This document shows, one piece after another, positions 1 to 11,301 of a stretch of DNA of 64,000 nt. The first letter of the stretch is position 1; every line of letters starts with the position of its first letter. The position numbers and the translations under genes are program-made. The DNA is from Chaenocephalus aceratus (lineage: Eukaryota; Chordata; Actinopteri; Perciformes; Channichthyidae), in assembly GCA_023974075.1 (NCBI GenBank), contig CM043798.1, positions 3,915,397 to 3,979,396 of the forward strand, in the 5' to 3' direction. A model generated the notes under the pieces. The model saw only the letters and a list, made by a program, of their open reading frames with translations. It was not told where the DNA came from and made no database searches.

Positions 1-511
1 AACACGATTTTTAATCTATTGATTCGTGTTCACCATCACGATTTGCCCCTTTTTTTCGTGTTGCACAGCACGATTTTAAAAGCAATGTATTTCTACTGGT
101 AACGTGTTTCGTGCCTGCAGGCAGCAGCACGTCTTTTTCTCCGGTCGGGTCGTGGAAGACCGGAAGCTGTGTGGTTCATAAAAACATGTTCTTACTCAAT
201 ATCAAGCCACAATTATTGCTTTTATTTTAAATCGTATAATTTCGGACTTTTGTTGCCGTCTGTGAGGAAAATAAATGGGGCTCAGAGCCTCAGGATACTG
301 AAATCTGTATTTTTAAATATTTTTTTCCTTCTAATTTGTTATTCTTTTCAAAATAACACTTTACTCACCAATAACACACAATTATCCTTGCTTTTATTTA
401 TTGGTTTAATTCCATAATCTCGGGCTTTTTTGGTGTCCGTCAGGAACTGAATTTCAAAATAAAAATAACCGGAAACAGACGTAGGCCTATAAGGGACATT
501 TCGAGCATCAT
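1..511 (+). repeat. Left long terminal inverted repeat with subterminal CACGATTT motifs
   Basis: Reverse complement of 2417-2915 with a few substitutions and small indels. The outer part has three copies of CACGATTT at 3-10, 37-44 and 69-76, about 33 bases apart and so roughly three helical turns. They are mirrored in the right arm. Regularly spaced subterminal motifs are typical transposase-binding sites; that role is inferred. Confidence 0.8.
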
Positions 512-2416
512 TGCAATTGTCAACATTTCTGAGTTTAGGATGGCCGAAGACACTACACTACCCATAATCCCCAGCTATCGTTTAGGACTACAGTTCCCGT
601 AAGGTTACGCAGAGCGTCAAACAGCTGGGTGAAATGGAACGAAACCACGCCAGACTATCCAAAACTGGAATCGAACACCCCTCCAGAACTACACATGCTG
701 GCTATTGTGTTTCGCAAAATGTTCTATGGGACGTCTCTACTGAACATTTTCGTTTTTCCCACAATTAGAAGTTGCCATATTAACACATTGGTGTTATCAA
801 ATGTAAAACATATAATTAATAAATGGGTGAAAATCACTTGTGTCCATAATGTGCAGCATTATATTAATGCCGTATACCCACATGACAACTCATTGTTACT
901 TTGTAATTCTACTCCACTACAATTCAGAGGTTAACCTGGTATTTTTACTCCACTGCATTTATTTGAGTTACTTTGCAGATTCTGATTAATTATGTGAAAT
1001 ATAAACAACCCTTAAATCAGACTTTAGTTACACCTGAGTAAAATTCAGGTAAGGTGATTGTCAAGTGCCAACAATCAGGAGAGATATTTGATAGTTGGTG
1101 CTTGAGAAGACTAAACATGTATCTGCAATTGACATGAATGGAAACAAGTAATAAAGTATATTCATTACTCGTTATTCTCTACTAATAGTTAATTAAAGAC
1201 TGTATATTATGGCTATTTTGCACATCCCTTTCAAGATTTTCAAAGGTTTATTGACATATCATATACACAACTACGGTGTAGTTATGCAATGAATGAAAAA
1301 CTTGGGTCACAGGTTCCTCAACAGTGCATTACAAGACATCTATCAATATGGGTGTACCTCCACCATTAAACTGTCATATTCTGCACATTTCTTATTCTAT
1401 CTATACATACATAAGAGTATAATTAATGTGTATAATATCAGTTAAAATAAGTGCTTCAACATAGTTAACATTGCAGGAAAGCAATATATTAGACGTTAAT
1501 TACTTTGTCAGGCTTAATATTTAATATTTAATGTTTAAATAAAGGTTAATCCGTTTTTCTGTTTTGCACCTCCTATTAATATCTGTGTACATCCTGCACT
1601 AAACTGTTTTATTGTAGAGATCACTTATAGTATCTTCTTGATTTTTTATATTCTATATTTCTATATTTCTACTTTCCCCCTATGAAAGTATGTACTCTTA
1701 ATATTTTTGTAATCAAATATAACACATAAAAACAATAATTCAATAACGTGCTTTAACCACTAGGAGGTGTACACAAGGTGCACACAGCCATAATAACTTT
1801 GTATTATTAGTGTGTATGTACAACATCTGAAGATGTATAGTTTTATGCATGCTTTCACATCATTTTACAGCATATTGCTATACTATTTCAGACTCAGTAT
1901 TTACATTCTTACATTCAAAGAAAATCAGTAATATCTTTGAAAACTACAGTCCTTTTCTATCAGCTGTGCACTGTTATGGTGTAAATATAGCCTATCTATG
2001 AATTAGATCAAATGTAAAAGTCAGCCGAATTAGTGTTGATACTGCAAGGCGACGTATTGTGTGAAGAGAAATTGAAGATGTTGTTTAATTGTTGATATAT
2101 TTATGATCCACGTCAAGTATTCAGTTTCGGCGCCATTTCTTCCAGTTTTTCCAAAGGTCTTCTCATCATGGCTCTCTAAATAAAGAACTACGACATATCT
2201 GTAATATGTAATGCAGCCGAACCGTGTATTACAATGCCGTTATGTGATGACTTTCAAAGAGAAAAACAAGAGCACTCGGAATTAAGTATTATTTTATACT
2301 TTTAAAATGTTTTCCGGATTTCATATAATATAAACACCAAATCCCAGCATGCATTGCGGCTAACACATCCAATCAGCGAGCTTAAAACCATAGCTGAGGA
2401 TCTTGGGTAATCACTC

Positions 2417-2915
2417 GAAATGCCTACGTCTGTTTCCGGTTATATTTATTTTGAAATTCAGTTCCTGACGGACGCCAAAAAAGCCCGAGATTATGGAATT
2501 AAACCAATAAATAAAAGCAAGGATAATTGTGTGTTATTGGTGATTTAATAACAGTGTGTTATTTTGAAAAGAATAACAAATTAGAAGGAAACAAAGATTT
2601 AAAAGATACAGATTTCAGTATCCTGAGGCTCTGAGCCCCATTTATTTTCCTCACAGACGACAACAAAAGTCAGAAATTATACGATTTAAAATAAAAGCAA
2701 TAACTGTGGCTTGATATTGAGTAAGAACATGTTTTTATGAACCACACAGCTTCCGGTCTTCTACGACCCGACCGGAGAAAAAGACGTGCTGCAGCCTGCA
2801 GGCACGAAACACATTACCAGTAGAAATACATTGCTTTTAAAATCGTGCTGTGCAACACGAAAAAAAGGGGCAAATCGTGTTGGTGAACACGAATCAATAG
2901 ATTAAAAATCGTGTT
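2417..2915 (-). repeat. Right long terminal inverted repeat
   Basis: Mirror of 1-511. It ends in repeated AAATCGTG motifs at about 2839, 2873 and 2906. The next bases (2916-2930) probably still belong to the element because the left partner lies outside the window. Confidence 0.8.
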
Positions 2916-2930
2916 AGTGAACACGAAATT

Positions 2931-4240
2931 CCGTGAGACTGGGTTGGGCTGACATATGAGGCTGAATAAAAAAAAGTGCTAATTATTTTTTTTTTAAAGT
3001 GTTTATTTTGTTAAAAATAAACATTTTGGATGCATGACCATGTTTTAGGCTCATCCTTCATTCACTGCTGTAGAGTAGCCTATTCAGTAGGCTATTATTT
3101 GTTTAAGACTGAATAATACCTTTGAAGAACAATCATTAAACTAGTGTGTATATTACAATACAAAGGAATCTATCCTAGCATGCCATAAAGCATTAAAAAG
3201 TAGCGCTAGGCTAGTTGTACAGTACAGATGAGTTAACACGGAACAGTACAAAAAAAAACTAAGTACAGTCAACATGTCACATAAGGTAATGTTAGTATAT
3301 CCCAAAATGCAATGAAATATTAAATGAAATATTTATCACAAACACCAACTCATTTCTACTAGTGCTAGCAGTTAAGTCATATCATACAGAAAAAGCCGAC
3401 TAAGGATCACTGACACGGTCAGGTTCAGCAGATAAAAACCAAAATAACAATAAAAACACATAATCAATCTAAATCCTGCTTGTTAGTTACCCAGCATCAT
3501 TGATATAAGCTAGCGTATCATTACTGAATCTACCTCAACCAGCATCATTGATATATAAGCTGCTAGCGTATCATTACTGAAATCTTACCTTCAACTAACT
3601 AGCAGGCAATGCTAGCAAAATTGATTGTAACAACCAAGATAAAATATAGATAATTACGCTGTGCATATACAAATGAAGACCAGTAAAAGCATCATAAAGG
3701 GCCTCTGTTACAATATAGACAGTTGACAATTCAAAAGAGTTCGATATTTCAGCAACTTACCTCTGGAACTAATCGACGCGCCGTAATGTGAATGAGGTCC
3801 AACGCCCAAATGACAATATTTTGAACTTTTTCGATGTCCATACCCCGGAAGTAGGCGCCGCCATTTTTTACAACGGAGGTCTATGGGAGTGTTGTAACTC
3901 TTATCTCTCTATGGCTCTGATCTTTACATACTAGAAAACTGTAGGAGCGGCAACTTGTTTTGAAATTGAATTTTTAATATCCGATAATAAAGTTGATCTG
4001 TTTTCTTTATTCTTCTCTCTTCTCAGCTCCATCCATCACCATTCTCTGTTCCTGCAGGTCCTGCTTGCTAATCAATGCTCATATGTTTTTACACAATTAC
4101 AAATAAAGTCAATGTATTGTATGACATGAAGTTGTGCTTCATTCTGAGTCAATAATAAATTCATTCTGCCTTCAACTGCACAATGATTGTGGACTGCATC
4201 AACATCCATGTAGCTGCCCCCCAGTAAGATGAACCAAGCA
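2931..4240. other. No gene seen; short tandem duplication
   Basis: AT-rich non-coding sequence. A unit of about 50 bases containing CAGCATCATTGATAT and TAGCGTATCATTACTGAA occurs twice in tandem at about 3492-3540 and 3541-3590. Around 3835-3905 there is a GC-richer stretch (CGGAAGTAGGCGCCGCC) resembling a common fish repeat; a loosely similar stretch occurs near 61680-61790. Nothing codes. Confidence 0.5.
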
Positions 4241-4306
4241 AAGAGGGTCACCATCATGACCAAGGACATCCAGCTGGCCCGCCGCATCCGCGGAGAGAGG
4301 GCTTAG
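4241..4306 (+). pseudogene. Histone H3 C-terminal fragment
   Basis: The 22 codons ending in TAG read KRVTIMTKDIQLARRIRGERA, the C-terminus of histone H3 (usual residues 115-135) with one change, Pro to Thr, in VTIMPKD. Upstream of 4241 the match to H3 stops abruptly, so the gene body with the N-terminal tail and most of the histone fold is absent and this cannot make a histone. The 3' flank has a histone-type stem-loop (4339-4350) followed by a purine-rich stretch, so the fragment derives from a replication-dependent histone gene at DNA level and not from a polyadenylated retrocopy. H3 variants share this C-terminus, so the paralogue cannot be named. Confidence 0.85.
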
Positions 4307-4338
4307 ACTGACCTGAGATCAGCACACCCAAACACAAC

Positions 4339-4350
4339 GGCTCTTGAGCC
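4339..4350 (+). promoter_or_regulatory. Shortened histone mRNA 3' stem-loop and downstream element
   Basis: GGCTCTTGAGCC lies 32 bases after the H3 stop codon and is followed by ACC. The canonical histone 3' processing signal is a 16-nt stem-loop of the form GGCTCTTTTNAGAGCC bound by SLBP. This copy is four bases shorter, which removes the normal four-base loop. About a dozen bases later TTTCAAAGAGTTG resembles the histone downstream element recognised by U7 snRNA. The spacing supports a decayed genuine histone gene end. Confidence 0.65.
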
Positions 4351-4986
4351 ACCTACAGTTTCAAAGAGTTGCAATCCTACGTTATTATGATTAAACTGGT
4401 TCATGTATCACTTAGTTTACTGAACCGTGATGAATGAAAGAAATTAGTGAGGTAGTGGTTTATTGAAGTTACAAAGACATTAATATATGAGTAACAGGTC
4501 AGTGTAAACACAAGCTTCTGTCAATTATGGATCATTCAAACTAAATAAAAATATGTAATAAAGTTCTGAAAGAAGTATTCGGTATATTCCTTGATAGCTT
4601 TTGGAGAAGGTTGTTTTTAAGTTTACTAAAATATATTGTTTCAACTGTTTCACTTTATAAAAAGGGAACAGGTGAGTAGAGCATCATTGAGTTTCTTATT
4701 CTGTCAGTAAATTATCCAAATGAATATTTTTCATTATTATTCAACCCTAAACACATTGATTGTACCTTTTAATAATGACCGTACATGGTCGGCAAAGTTA
4801 AATTAATTCAGAAAATCAAATCTGTTCTGAGAAAAAACTGATAAATGTTTAAAGATAGGAACTTGCCATCCCACTGAAAAACAGTCTGTAGAGATTTAAA
4901 GGCGTAGTTGTAGTTCAGTCCAACGTTTCATTTGGATTCATTTCGCCAACAGGCAACTATTTTCATAAAGAATATATATATTTTTC

Positions 4987-5240
4987 AAATTCAAAGTCAA
5001 CTTTATTGTCAATATTACTCAGTTTGTGTTTATAGACAGAGAGATCAAAAAGACGTTTCCAACAATCCCAAATACGAAAAATAAAATTATACAATTTACA
5101 GATATGTATACAAATATATATATATATATATATATCCTATATACACCATCATGTATAATGATGGTGTATGATGTAGAACGAAGTGTGGTAGATAAGTAAA
5201 TATAGAGTTACATACAGATCCATATTACAGCAAAAGATGG
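4987..5240. repeat. Teleost-type repeat with ACTTTATTGTCAAT core and (TA)n
   Basis: The AAAGTCAACTTTATTGTCAA motif, followed by an A-rich tract and a TA microsatellite (about 5112-5135), is the kind of 3' end common to dispersed fish retroposon repeats. Related TTTATTGTCAT cores occur at 58170 and 59915. The family is not assigned. Confidence 0.4.
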
Positions 5241-5809
5241 AATAACTAAGAAGCACGCAGTATAATAATAATTACATGCAACAATTAACCTGTTAAACCC
5301 TGAGCCTGTTTTTCAGGTTTCATGCTCGAAAATGACATTCCCAGAACAAATGACTATAACTTCACTTCTAAAAGGTTTATATGAATAATTGTTGTTATCA
5401 AAGCAAGGTTACATCTGTGAGTTGGATGTAGAAGTGTCAGAATCAATATAGATGTTTCTGTGTCAGAGTAAATTCAGATGGAACATAGCAAAAAAATGTA
5501 AATTCCTGTCTCCGCCTAAAGAAAACCCCTTACTTATAGTGAAGACCAACCTTGAATGATGGGTTAGTAGCCTAAAAGCTTTAGGAATCCAAAGTATAAC
5601 ATATGATAAGTACCCTGTATCAAGATTGAGGCAAAACAAGTGACATTTGACCTTTTTAGAGAGGTTTATGAAAATAAAGTCCAGGCGGAATAAGCTTTGG
5701 GCACATTTGGGTACATTTGGTTCCATCAGTGCCATTTGACCTTTTTAAGGTACCAGACTAAAAAAAATAAAATATTTCTTAAAAAAAATAAAAAAATGTT
5801 ACACATATT

Positions 5810-5936
5810 TGTGTGTGTGTAAGTGTAGGTGTGTGTAAGTGTAGGTGTGTATGTGTAAGTGTAGCTGTGTGGGTATGTAAGTGTAGCTGTGTGGGTATGT
5901 GTAGGTGTGTATGTGTAAGTGTAGCTGTGTGTGTAA
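5810..5936 (+). repeat. GTGTAAGTGTAG-type microsatellite
   Basis: Imperfect repeats of GTGTAAGTGTAGGTGTGTAT. The equivalent place in piggyBac copy 2 (13797-13905) has a shorter version, so the array varies between copies. It creates threonine/histidine-rich open frames on the minus strand that are not genes. Confidence 0.8.
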
Positions 5937-6307
5937 GGCAAGGCAAGGCAAGTTTATTTATATAGCACTTTTCGACGCAGGGTAATTCAAAGTGCTTTAC
6001 AAAAAAGAAATGAAAGACATTAAGCATTAAAAAAGAAAAGCTAATAAAATAAACATTAAGGAAAAATACATGGATAAAAGTTACAGTGCAGTCTAAAATA
6101 TGAATAGTTCAATTAAACATTACAAGAAAAAGTACATGGATAAAAGTTAGTGCTAATAAAATAAACATTAAGGAAAAATACATGGATAAAAGTTACAGTG
6201 CAGTCTAATATGATATTAGACAGACTTTCTTCACCATATTTTGCTCGCATGACATCCACAATCGGACCCTCAGGAGGCTGTACACACCCCCTCCCCTGCT
6301 TTGCTTG
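5937..6307. repeat. Retroposon-like insertion inside piggyBac copy 1
   Basis: This block is absent from piggyBac copy 2, where the microsatellite runs directly into TGTATGTAACTGTACC. It begins with AAGGCAAGGCAAGGCAAG and TTTATTTATATAGCAC, a sequence widespread in fish retroposon 3' ends. It also contains a near-identical segment twice (about 6043-6100 and 6156-6212, AAATAAACATTAAGGAAAAA). The family is not assigned. Confidence 0.5.
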
Positions 6308-6597
6308 TGTATGTAACTGTACCAACGCACTATACAATAAAACTACACTGTAGGTCATTGTGTGTAAGTGTACTTGCACAATAAAAAAACCCGGAAACAT
6401 AGGTAACATTTGACTCCAACTGGGGCAGATTTATTTCAAACATTTTACCAACACACTATAGGCATGTAAAAACAAACATTTTACCAACGTACTATACAAT
6501 AAAACCACACTGTAGGTTTGTAAAAACAACAAATATTTTACCAACAAATAAAATCACACTAGGTATATAAAAACAACAAGTATTTTTTTTTTTTAAC

Positions 6598-6782
6598 ATG
6601 AAGCTTAGCGCAAGTTCAATAAGGAAGACCTAACACGAGTCACTTACACGTCACTCCATGGCTCCCTTCCCCCCTCATTAAATATGAGGGCGTCACCCCT
6701 CAGCAGCCAATAGCTGCACATGCTACATTCCTTAAATGCCTGCTCTTCCTCCCTGTCAGTTGTCATTTGCAGATGACCGCAA
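6598..6782 (+). repeat. Ngaro split repeat A1
   Basis: Starts ATGAAGCTTAGCGCAAG and matches A2 (12066-12250) over 185 bases with two substitutions that I can see (near 6657 and 6725). It forms the left end of the element and would serve as its 5' leader and promoter region. Confidence 0.9.
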
Positions 6783-6851
6783 ACAGTAGCAGTACTACAA
6801 TACTCCTCCTCGTGAGAAAAAGAAAAAAGCACAAGAAAAAACTAGCTCAAG

Positions 6852-7390
6852 ATGTCCAACTCGGACAATTCAGATCACGAACCTGGTATGGAATTATTCG
6901 AGCCTGGTTCGGCTCCCCACAGCGGCCTATCACCAGAGGCAGACTTCCTCATCGCCCGGCTCCTGCAGCAGGGCATCCCCACAGCCCCAGGCCTCACTCT
7001 CTCGCAGCTCCGAGAGCTCTCGGATCAGGTCTCCAGCACAGCTCCCCAGTCCGGGGCAGCAGCTCCAGTCAGCTCCCCAGAGAGCAGGGCGAGGACGCGG
7101 AGGTAAAAAAAAAAAGAAAGAAGTCGAGCCCTCCAGGATCCCGTCCACCTCCAAAATCCACCCCTTCCCAGGCTCGCCAGTCCGGGAGCGTCACTAACAC
7201 ACCCCTCATGGAGAGTAGCGTGGCCGGCTCCCTGCAATCCCTGGCTAGCTCCATGACAGCTATCGATGCTCGCCTCCAGGCCCTGGAAGACTCCGTCACA
7301 GGAGCTTCGACTTCCGTGGCACTCAGGTCAGGTACTAGTGTTAACGAAAATGTTTGCACTCACCCACACAGGGTCGGGTTGTAACAGAAT
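6852..7390 (+). pseudogene. Ngaro ORF1 (gag-like), broken
   Basis: Starts MSNSDNSDHEPG 70 bases after A1. The first frame runs 84 residues to 7106. It is cut at an A-rich run at about 7105-7113, after which the neighbouring frame carries on with a lysine-rich stretch, a serine/proline-rich linker and a short coiled-coil-like segment (SLQSLASSMTAIDARLQALEDS, about 7228-7295). The first ORF of Ngaro/DIRS elements is a poorly conserved gag-like protein of a few hundred residues. This one is truncated by foreign sequence beginning near 7335. No zinc knuckle is visible. The call rests on its position between A1 and the RT. Confidence 0.6.
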
Positions 7391-8524
7391 AGATGTAACG
7401 GCGTTACGTAATCAGAAATACAAAAAATCATGTATATTCAGCGGGCGTTACATTTGAAAAACGAGTAATCTGAGTCAGTTACTTTCGTAAACCTGAAGTG
7501 AATACTTATTGGAACTATTGGTTGAGAAGTTTACTCACAAAATGTAATATTCATTACCAGCAGAACCGTGTGCACACTGCACAGCGCTGCAGCGTGTCTG
7601 TAAGCGAGAGATGCAGCGTGTCTGTGAGGCCCCGCCCCCGCACGCAGATGAGAGAGAGAGAGAGAGTTCTTTCAAAATATATTGAAAGATAGAAACGGAG
7701 ATGGTTAGATAAAACGTGGAAGATAACGTTTATGTAGCATTTATTTATTGTCGAAATGATGACATTTATAACGGGATCAAATCAAAGTGAATTGCCTGCT
7801 GAATGTATAGGGCATGTGACTGAAAAAAAGTTATTACATCGTTTCAGATAATAAATAATAATGATAATTCATTCTATTTAGGGGCGCCTTTCAAAGCACC
7901 CAAGGACACCTTACAATGCATAACATATTCCAAGGAAAGGTTTTAAAACTGTACAAGAATGCAGTATGGGTGAGTTGTACGTGTGGTGCAGATGAGAGCT
8001 GTCCAGAATGACACTAAGATGTTGCGTTGTGCTCTTGATAAAACAGTAAAATAAGTGTCTCCCGTTCACCAAAACATACCCATCGTTATGGAAAAGAAAG
8101 TATTCCAAAGAAAAAAGAAGAAGAAGGAAAGTAAAGAAAAAAGAAGAAGAAAGAAAGAAGAGGAAAGGAACTTGGAAGTATTCTAAAAGTAATCTGCCAA
8201 AAATCTGGCCCACCCTATATTTTTACAGGCCCACCCTAAAGTACATTTCTGCCTACGCTACTGTTTTTTTTTTTTTTTTTTTTTTTTGCGAGCAACGTGA
8301 CCAACAACCAATCACATGACTCTCTTGCCCCCGAGATACAAAGCAATAGCAATGTTAAAAAAAAAAAATTGAACATTGCTCAACTTTTGAAGCGAGCAAC
8401 ACCAGCAACGCTACACGTCGCTTCCCAAAATACAGTTCTGCTAAAAGTGACGTCACCCTATTCAAAGTGAATGGGCAGGAGCGTTGGAAGCTTTAACGCA
8501 CGCCACCGTGTGGACGGGCCGTCA
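7391..8524. other. Foreign insertion block between Ngaro gag and RT
   Basis: No coding sequence. Pieces recognised: a stretch from about 7395 to 7680 resembling the hAT element at 12784-13548 (GTTACGTAATC, AATGTAATATTCATTACCAG, a GC-rich part with GA repeats); a fish repeat core TTTAGGGGCGCCTTTCAAAG at 7878-7897; a GA/AAG-rich run at 8093-8170; an inverted terminus ending CCTACGCTACTG at 8261, followed by a T run; and a terminus ending GTGTGGACGGGCCG at 8521 followed by TCA, matching the element at 38509-39549. These are several nested fragments whose order I cannot fully resolve. Confidence 0.45.
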
Positions 8525-8577
8525 CAGTAGTACTGCGCCAGAAACCTCGCGGAGGGGGAAAGAAAAAAAAAAAAAAA

Positions 8578-9790
8578 TTGGAATATCACCCCTCCACTCC
8601 CATTATCATCCCTCAGCTAGCAGCTGCGCTATCTACTCACCCATATTCCGTGTTTGTTGACTATCTCCTGTCAGGGCTCTCTCAAGGCTTCAGGGTAGGG
8701 GTCCTCCCATCTGCCACAGTGACTTTCATAGCAAGAAACTTACAGTCAGCCGCTAAAGAACCCAACATAGTTTCCCAGCTCATCGACAAATAACTTCTCA
8801 AAGGATATATAATCGGCCCTTTTAGCTCCTCCCCCTTCTCAGTGTTCCGTTCAAATTCCATCGGAATAAGCCACACGTAAATAAAAGGCTGATTTTCGAT
8901 CTGTTCGCTCCCCGCTCCGGCCATTCGGCAGCGTCAATAGCATCATCCCTCCAGATCAGTTCTCCCTTCACCATGCCTCAGTGGATAATGCAATAAAGAT
9001 GATCAAGTTCACAGGGCACGGAGCTCGGCTCTCCAAAGCGGACATTACCGATGCCTTCAAAATCATCCTCATTCATCCGTCTCAGTGGAATTCGTACGGT
9101 ATTAAGTGGGAGTCCAAACTCTATTTTTCACCGTTTGCAGAAGCAGCCCCTGCATCTTCAATTCCTTCTCGGAAGCCCTCTGCTGGATCCTGGTGAACAT
9201 CGTCAGAATCCCCTCTGTCCTTCACCTACTGGACGACTCCTCCCCATAGACCCGCCACAGGACAGCTCAGGGACCTCACTGGCCAAGCTTAAACACTGCT
9301 TCAGGAGTTAGGTGTCCCTCTCTCCGAAGAGAAAATGTTAGGTCCCGACACACGCTTAGAGTTCTTAGGCATCATCCTCGACTCCATAGACATGAAGGCG
9401 TCTCTCCCCTCCGACAAATTGCAGCGCATCCGGGACATCACCAAGTCATACTGCGAGCAACAAGTTATCACAAAACAACAGTTGCTCTCCCTTCCCGGAC
9501 ACCTCAACTTCGCCATGCACGTCATCCCCCAGGGGCGCTCGTTCATCTCCCGCCTCCTGGACGCAGCATCAGCGGTCGACAAACTCCATGACTGCGTTTT
9601 CTTAGACGAAGGCTGCCGCTCAGACCTACGTTTCTGGTCCCTCCTGCTCGCCCACTGGAACGGAGTTACTTTCTTTTACGATGACCTCGTGCGTTCCTCT
9701 GACTCAATGAGGTTCTTCACGGATGCCGCCCCATCCGTGGGTTCTGGGGGTTTCTTCCAGGGAGAGTGGTTTGCAGGGTCATGGCCCCTG
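8578..9790 (+). pseudogene. Ngaro/DIRS-type reverse transcriptase-RNase H, multiple frameshifts
   Basis: This would copy element RNA into DNA. Seen: FVDYLLSGLSQGFRVG and FIARNLQSA at the start (8660-8760), typical of the DIRS/Ngaro RT N-terminus; KADITDAFKIILIHP (about 9040-9080), the first catalytic aspartate block; LLDD (9226-9237) where other RTs have YxDD; EFLGIILDS (about 9361-9387); and an RNase H start FFTDAAPSVGSGG (about 9713-9750) with its catalytic Asp. The reading frame changes at least three times (near 8800-8980, 9130-9190 and 9320), so no functional enzyme can be made. RNase H breaks off near 9785 and runs into recombinase sequence, which indicates an internal deletion. Confidence 0.85.
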
Positions 9791-10010
9791 TCAATTTCTA
9801 CCTCAAGCAAGTTCTCATTAAATCCGGCCTATCACCTATATCATACCCGGGACATTCCTTCAGGATAGGTGCAGCCAACTCTGCTGCTAATCAAGGTCTC
9901 TCTCTCTATCCCTACAACAACTAGGACAGTGGTCCTCCTCCGCCTTCACAACCTACATTCGCCCGGACATCAGCGCCGTACTGGCTTCCCAAAGATCTCT
10001 CAGACCCTAA
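9790..10010 (+). pseudogene. Ngaro tyrosine recombinase, C-terminal catalytic part only
   Basis: Tyrosine recombinases replace the integrase in Ngaro/DIRS elements and join the circular DNA to the target without duplicating it. HSFRIGAANSAANQGL (9853-9900) supplies the H-x-x-R catalytic box. After a frame change, LGQWSSSAFTTYIRP (9921-9965) supplies the G-x-W box and the nucleophilic tyrosine (codon 9954-9956). A TAA at 10008-10010 ends the frame. The N-terminal half with the first catalytic Arg is missing, deleted at the junction with RNase H near 9785. The signature residues match Ngaro/DIRS recombinases closely. Confidence 0.8.
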
Positions 10011-10581
10011 CTATGGTATCTATGCATATAACTGGTGGTGGCTCATAAACACATTCACAAGTATACATGTCTCACTAAGGTACCTGATATTCAAACTGCA
10101 TTCCTGTCCTAATTCCGCGGGCCCCGCCCACAGGGAATAATGTCTCATCTCACGCTGCAACTACATGTAACGGGCTTCATCTCCGGCACACAGGTATTTC
10201 ATTCCCAGGCCTGGCTCAAACGTATCAGTGTAAAATGTATTTCCTGCAGTCAGGCGTGGACCCGGGCCACCGTACACCCCGTGGCAGTTACAAAACAAAT
10301 AAAATAAAGAAAGAGTAAAGAAGGAAAAGAAAGAGATATCCTGTGAAGTCAGGCATGGACTCAGGCCACCGTACACTCCGGTGCCAGTTACAAAACAAAG
10401 GAAAAAGAAAGAAAGAGAAAAGAGTAAAGAAAAAGATATATATATATATATAGCCTGCGAAGTCAGGCGTGGCGGAAGGCCACCGTACACTTCGGTGTCG
10501 TAGCTTCGGGCTACCGTACACTTCGGTGTCAGTTACAAAACAAAGGAGAAAGAGAAAAGAGTAAAGAAAAAAAGATATATG

Positions 10582-10654
10582 TATATTTATAAAACGGACA
10601 AGTCAAATCAAGCAATCTGATTGCTTGATTTGACTTGTCAGTTTTATAAATATA
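10582..10654. repeat. 73-bp near-perfect palindrome
   Basis: Arms of 36 bases around a single central T (10618). Pairing by hand gives 35 of 36 complementary positions, the one mismatch being 10596/10640. The core is GACAAGTCAAATCAAGCAAT and its complement. Such a sequence can extrude a cruciform or, if transcribed, fold into a long hairpin. Confidence 0.92.
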
Positions 10655-11301
10655 TTTACATTTCTTCTGTTACGAAACAAACTTACAAAGCATAAAATGG
10701 AAACATTTAAGATTAACTTCGACCTCCGGGGGGTCTTACTATGGAGGAGTGGATTGAGCAGTGGCTATCTCCAGAAAAAAAAGCACCTAAACGACGACAT
10801 GCAGAGCTACGTGAAGAGCAGGTAGACCAACTGGAAAAGTACCACCATTCAAAAGCTTTCTGATGCGGGTCTTGAAACAAAGCAGAGAAAGTATGACCGT
10901 TAGTGGCCACAGGTGCGAAAGCTCTCTCCAGAGCTACTGGAAGCCAAATCTCGGGGACCGGAGAAAGTGGAGCAATATTCTCACCACGCCAAGCAACAGC
11001 CTAGAACAACCTCAACAAGTAACCACGTAAGCCATGCTACTGATGCTGGACAGGTTTTCAGTGGGTGCAACATACAAATGAATGTAAATAAATAGCCAAA
11101 TAATGAATCAACGCTCTCTGTCTAATATGTTCGCTAGCTGTTAGTGTTGTTGCATAGCAACCACCTCGCACTATGCATTGCGCAGAAGGCAACGGAGGGA
11201 CTATTTTATTTGGAACATCATTATTTACTAATAAAAACTATTTAAATTAGAGTGTGTATTTTTTTTTCATATTGCCACACTTGGTAACCGTTTTATAAAA
11301 G

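Larger units (their letters stand above)
1..2915. mobile_element. Long-TIR non-autonomous DNA element, copy 1 (left tip outside window)
   Basis: The first 511 bases reappear as reverse complement at 2417-2915, so this is an inverted-repeat element of at least 2.9 kb. The left tip is cut by the window: on the right side the sequence runs on past 2915 with GTTCAC-like bases that would lie before position 1. The central part (about 512-2416) is AT-rich and holds no ORF resembling a transposase. A diverged copy of the centre and part of the right arm lies at 49511-51985, which shows it is a dispersed family. Long arms plus a non-coding centre suggest a non-autonomous element moved by another element's transposase. 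I cannot assign a superfamily from the termini. Confidence 0.75.
5285..6597 (+). mobile_element. piggyBac-family element, left part, copy 1
   Basis: It starts with TTAA at 5285-5288 (the piggyBac target) followed by the terminus CCTGTTAAACCCTGAGCCTG. The sequence to about 6594 is largely repeated in copy 2 (12527-14140), apart from insertions in each. The same terminus also occurs inverted at 43765-44196. No transposase is coded here. The copy ends in a poly-T run and TTAAC, where the Ngaro element was inserted. The match to copy 2 and the TTAA context make the superfamily call firm; why the right half of this copy is missing is unclear. Confidence 0.75.

Noticed and set aside
4072..4287. 71-codon minus-strand ORF with a hydrophobic, signal-like N-terminus (MRRASWMSLVMMVTLFAW)
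   Set aside because: Its first third is the antisense of the histone H3 C-terminus, which explains the composition; no independent support.
5726..6027. Thr/His/Pro-rich minus-strand ORFs
   Set aside because: They are translations of the GTGT microsatellite.
6930..7359. Minus-strand ORFs opposite the Ngaro gag
   Set aside because: Shadows of the GC-rich plus-strand gag frame.
10161..10521. Minus-strand ORFs with repeated VYGGLPPRLTSQ
   Set aside because: They come from the tandem array in the Ngaro tail; the protein repeat is a by-product.
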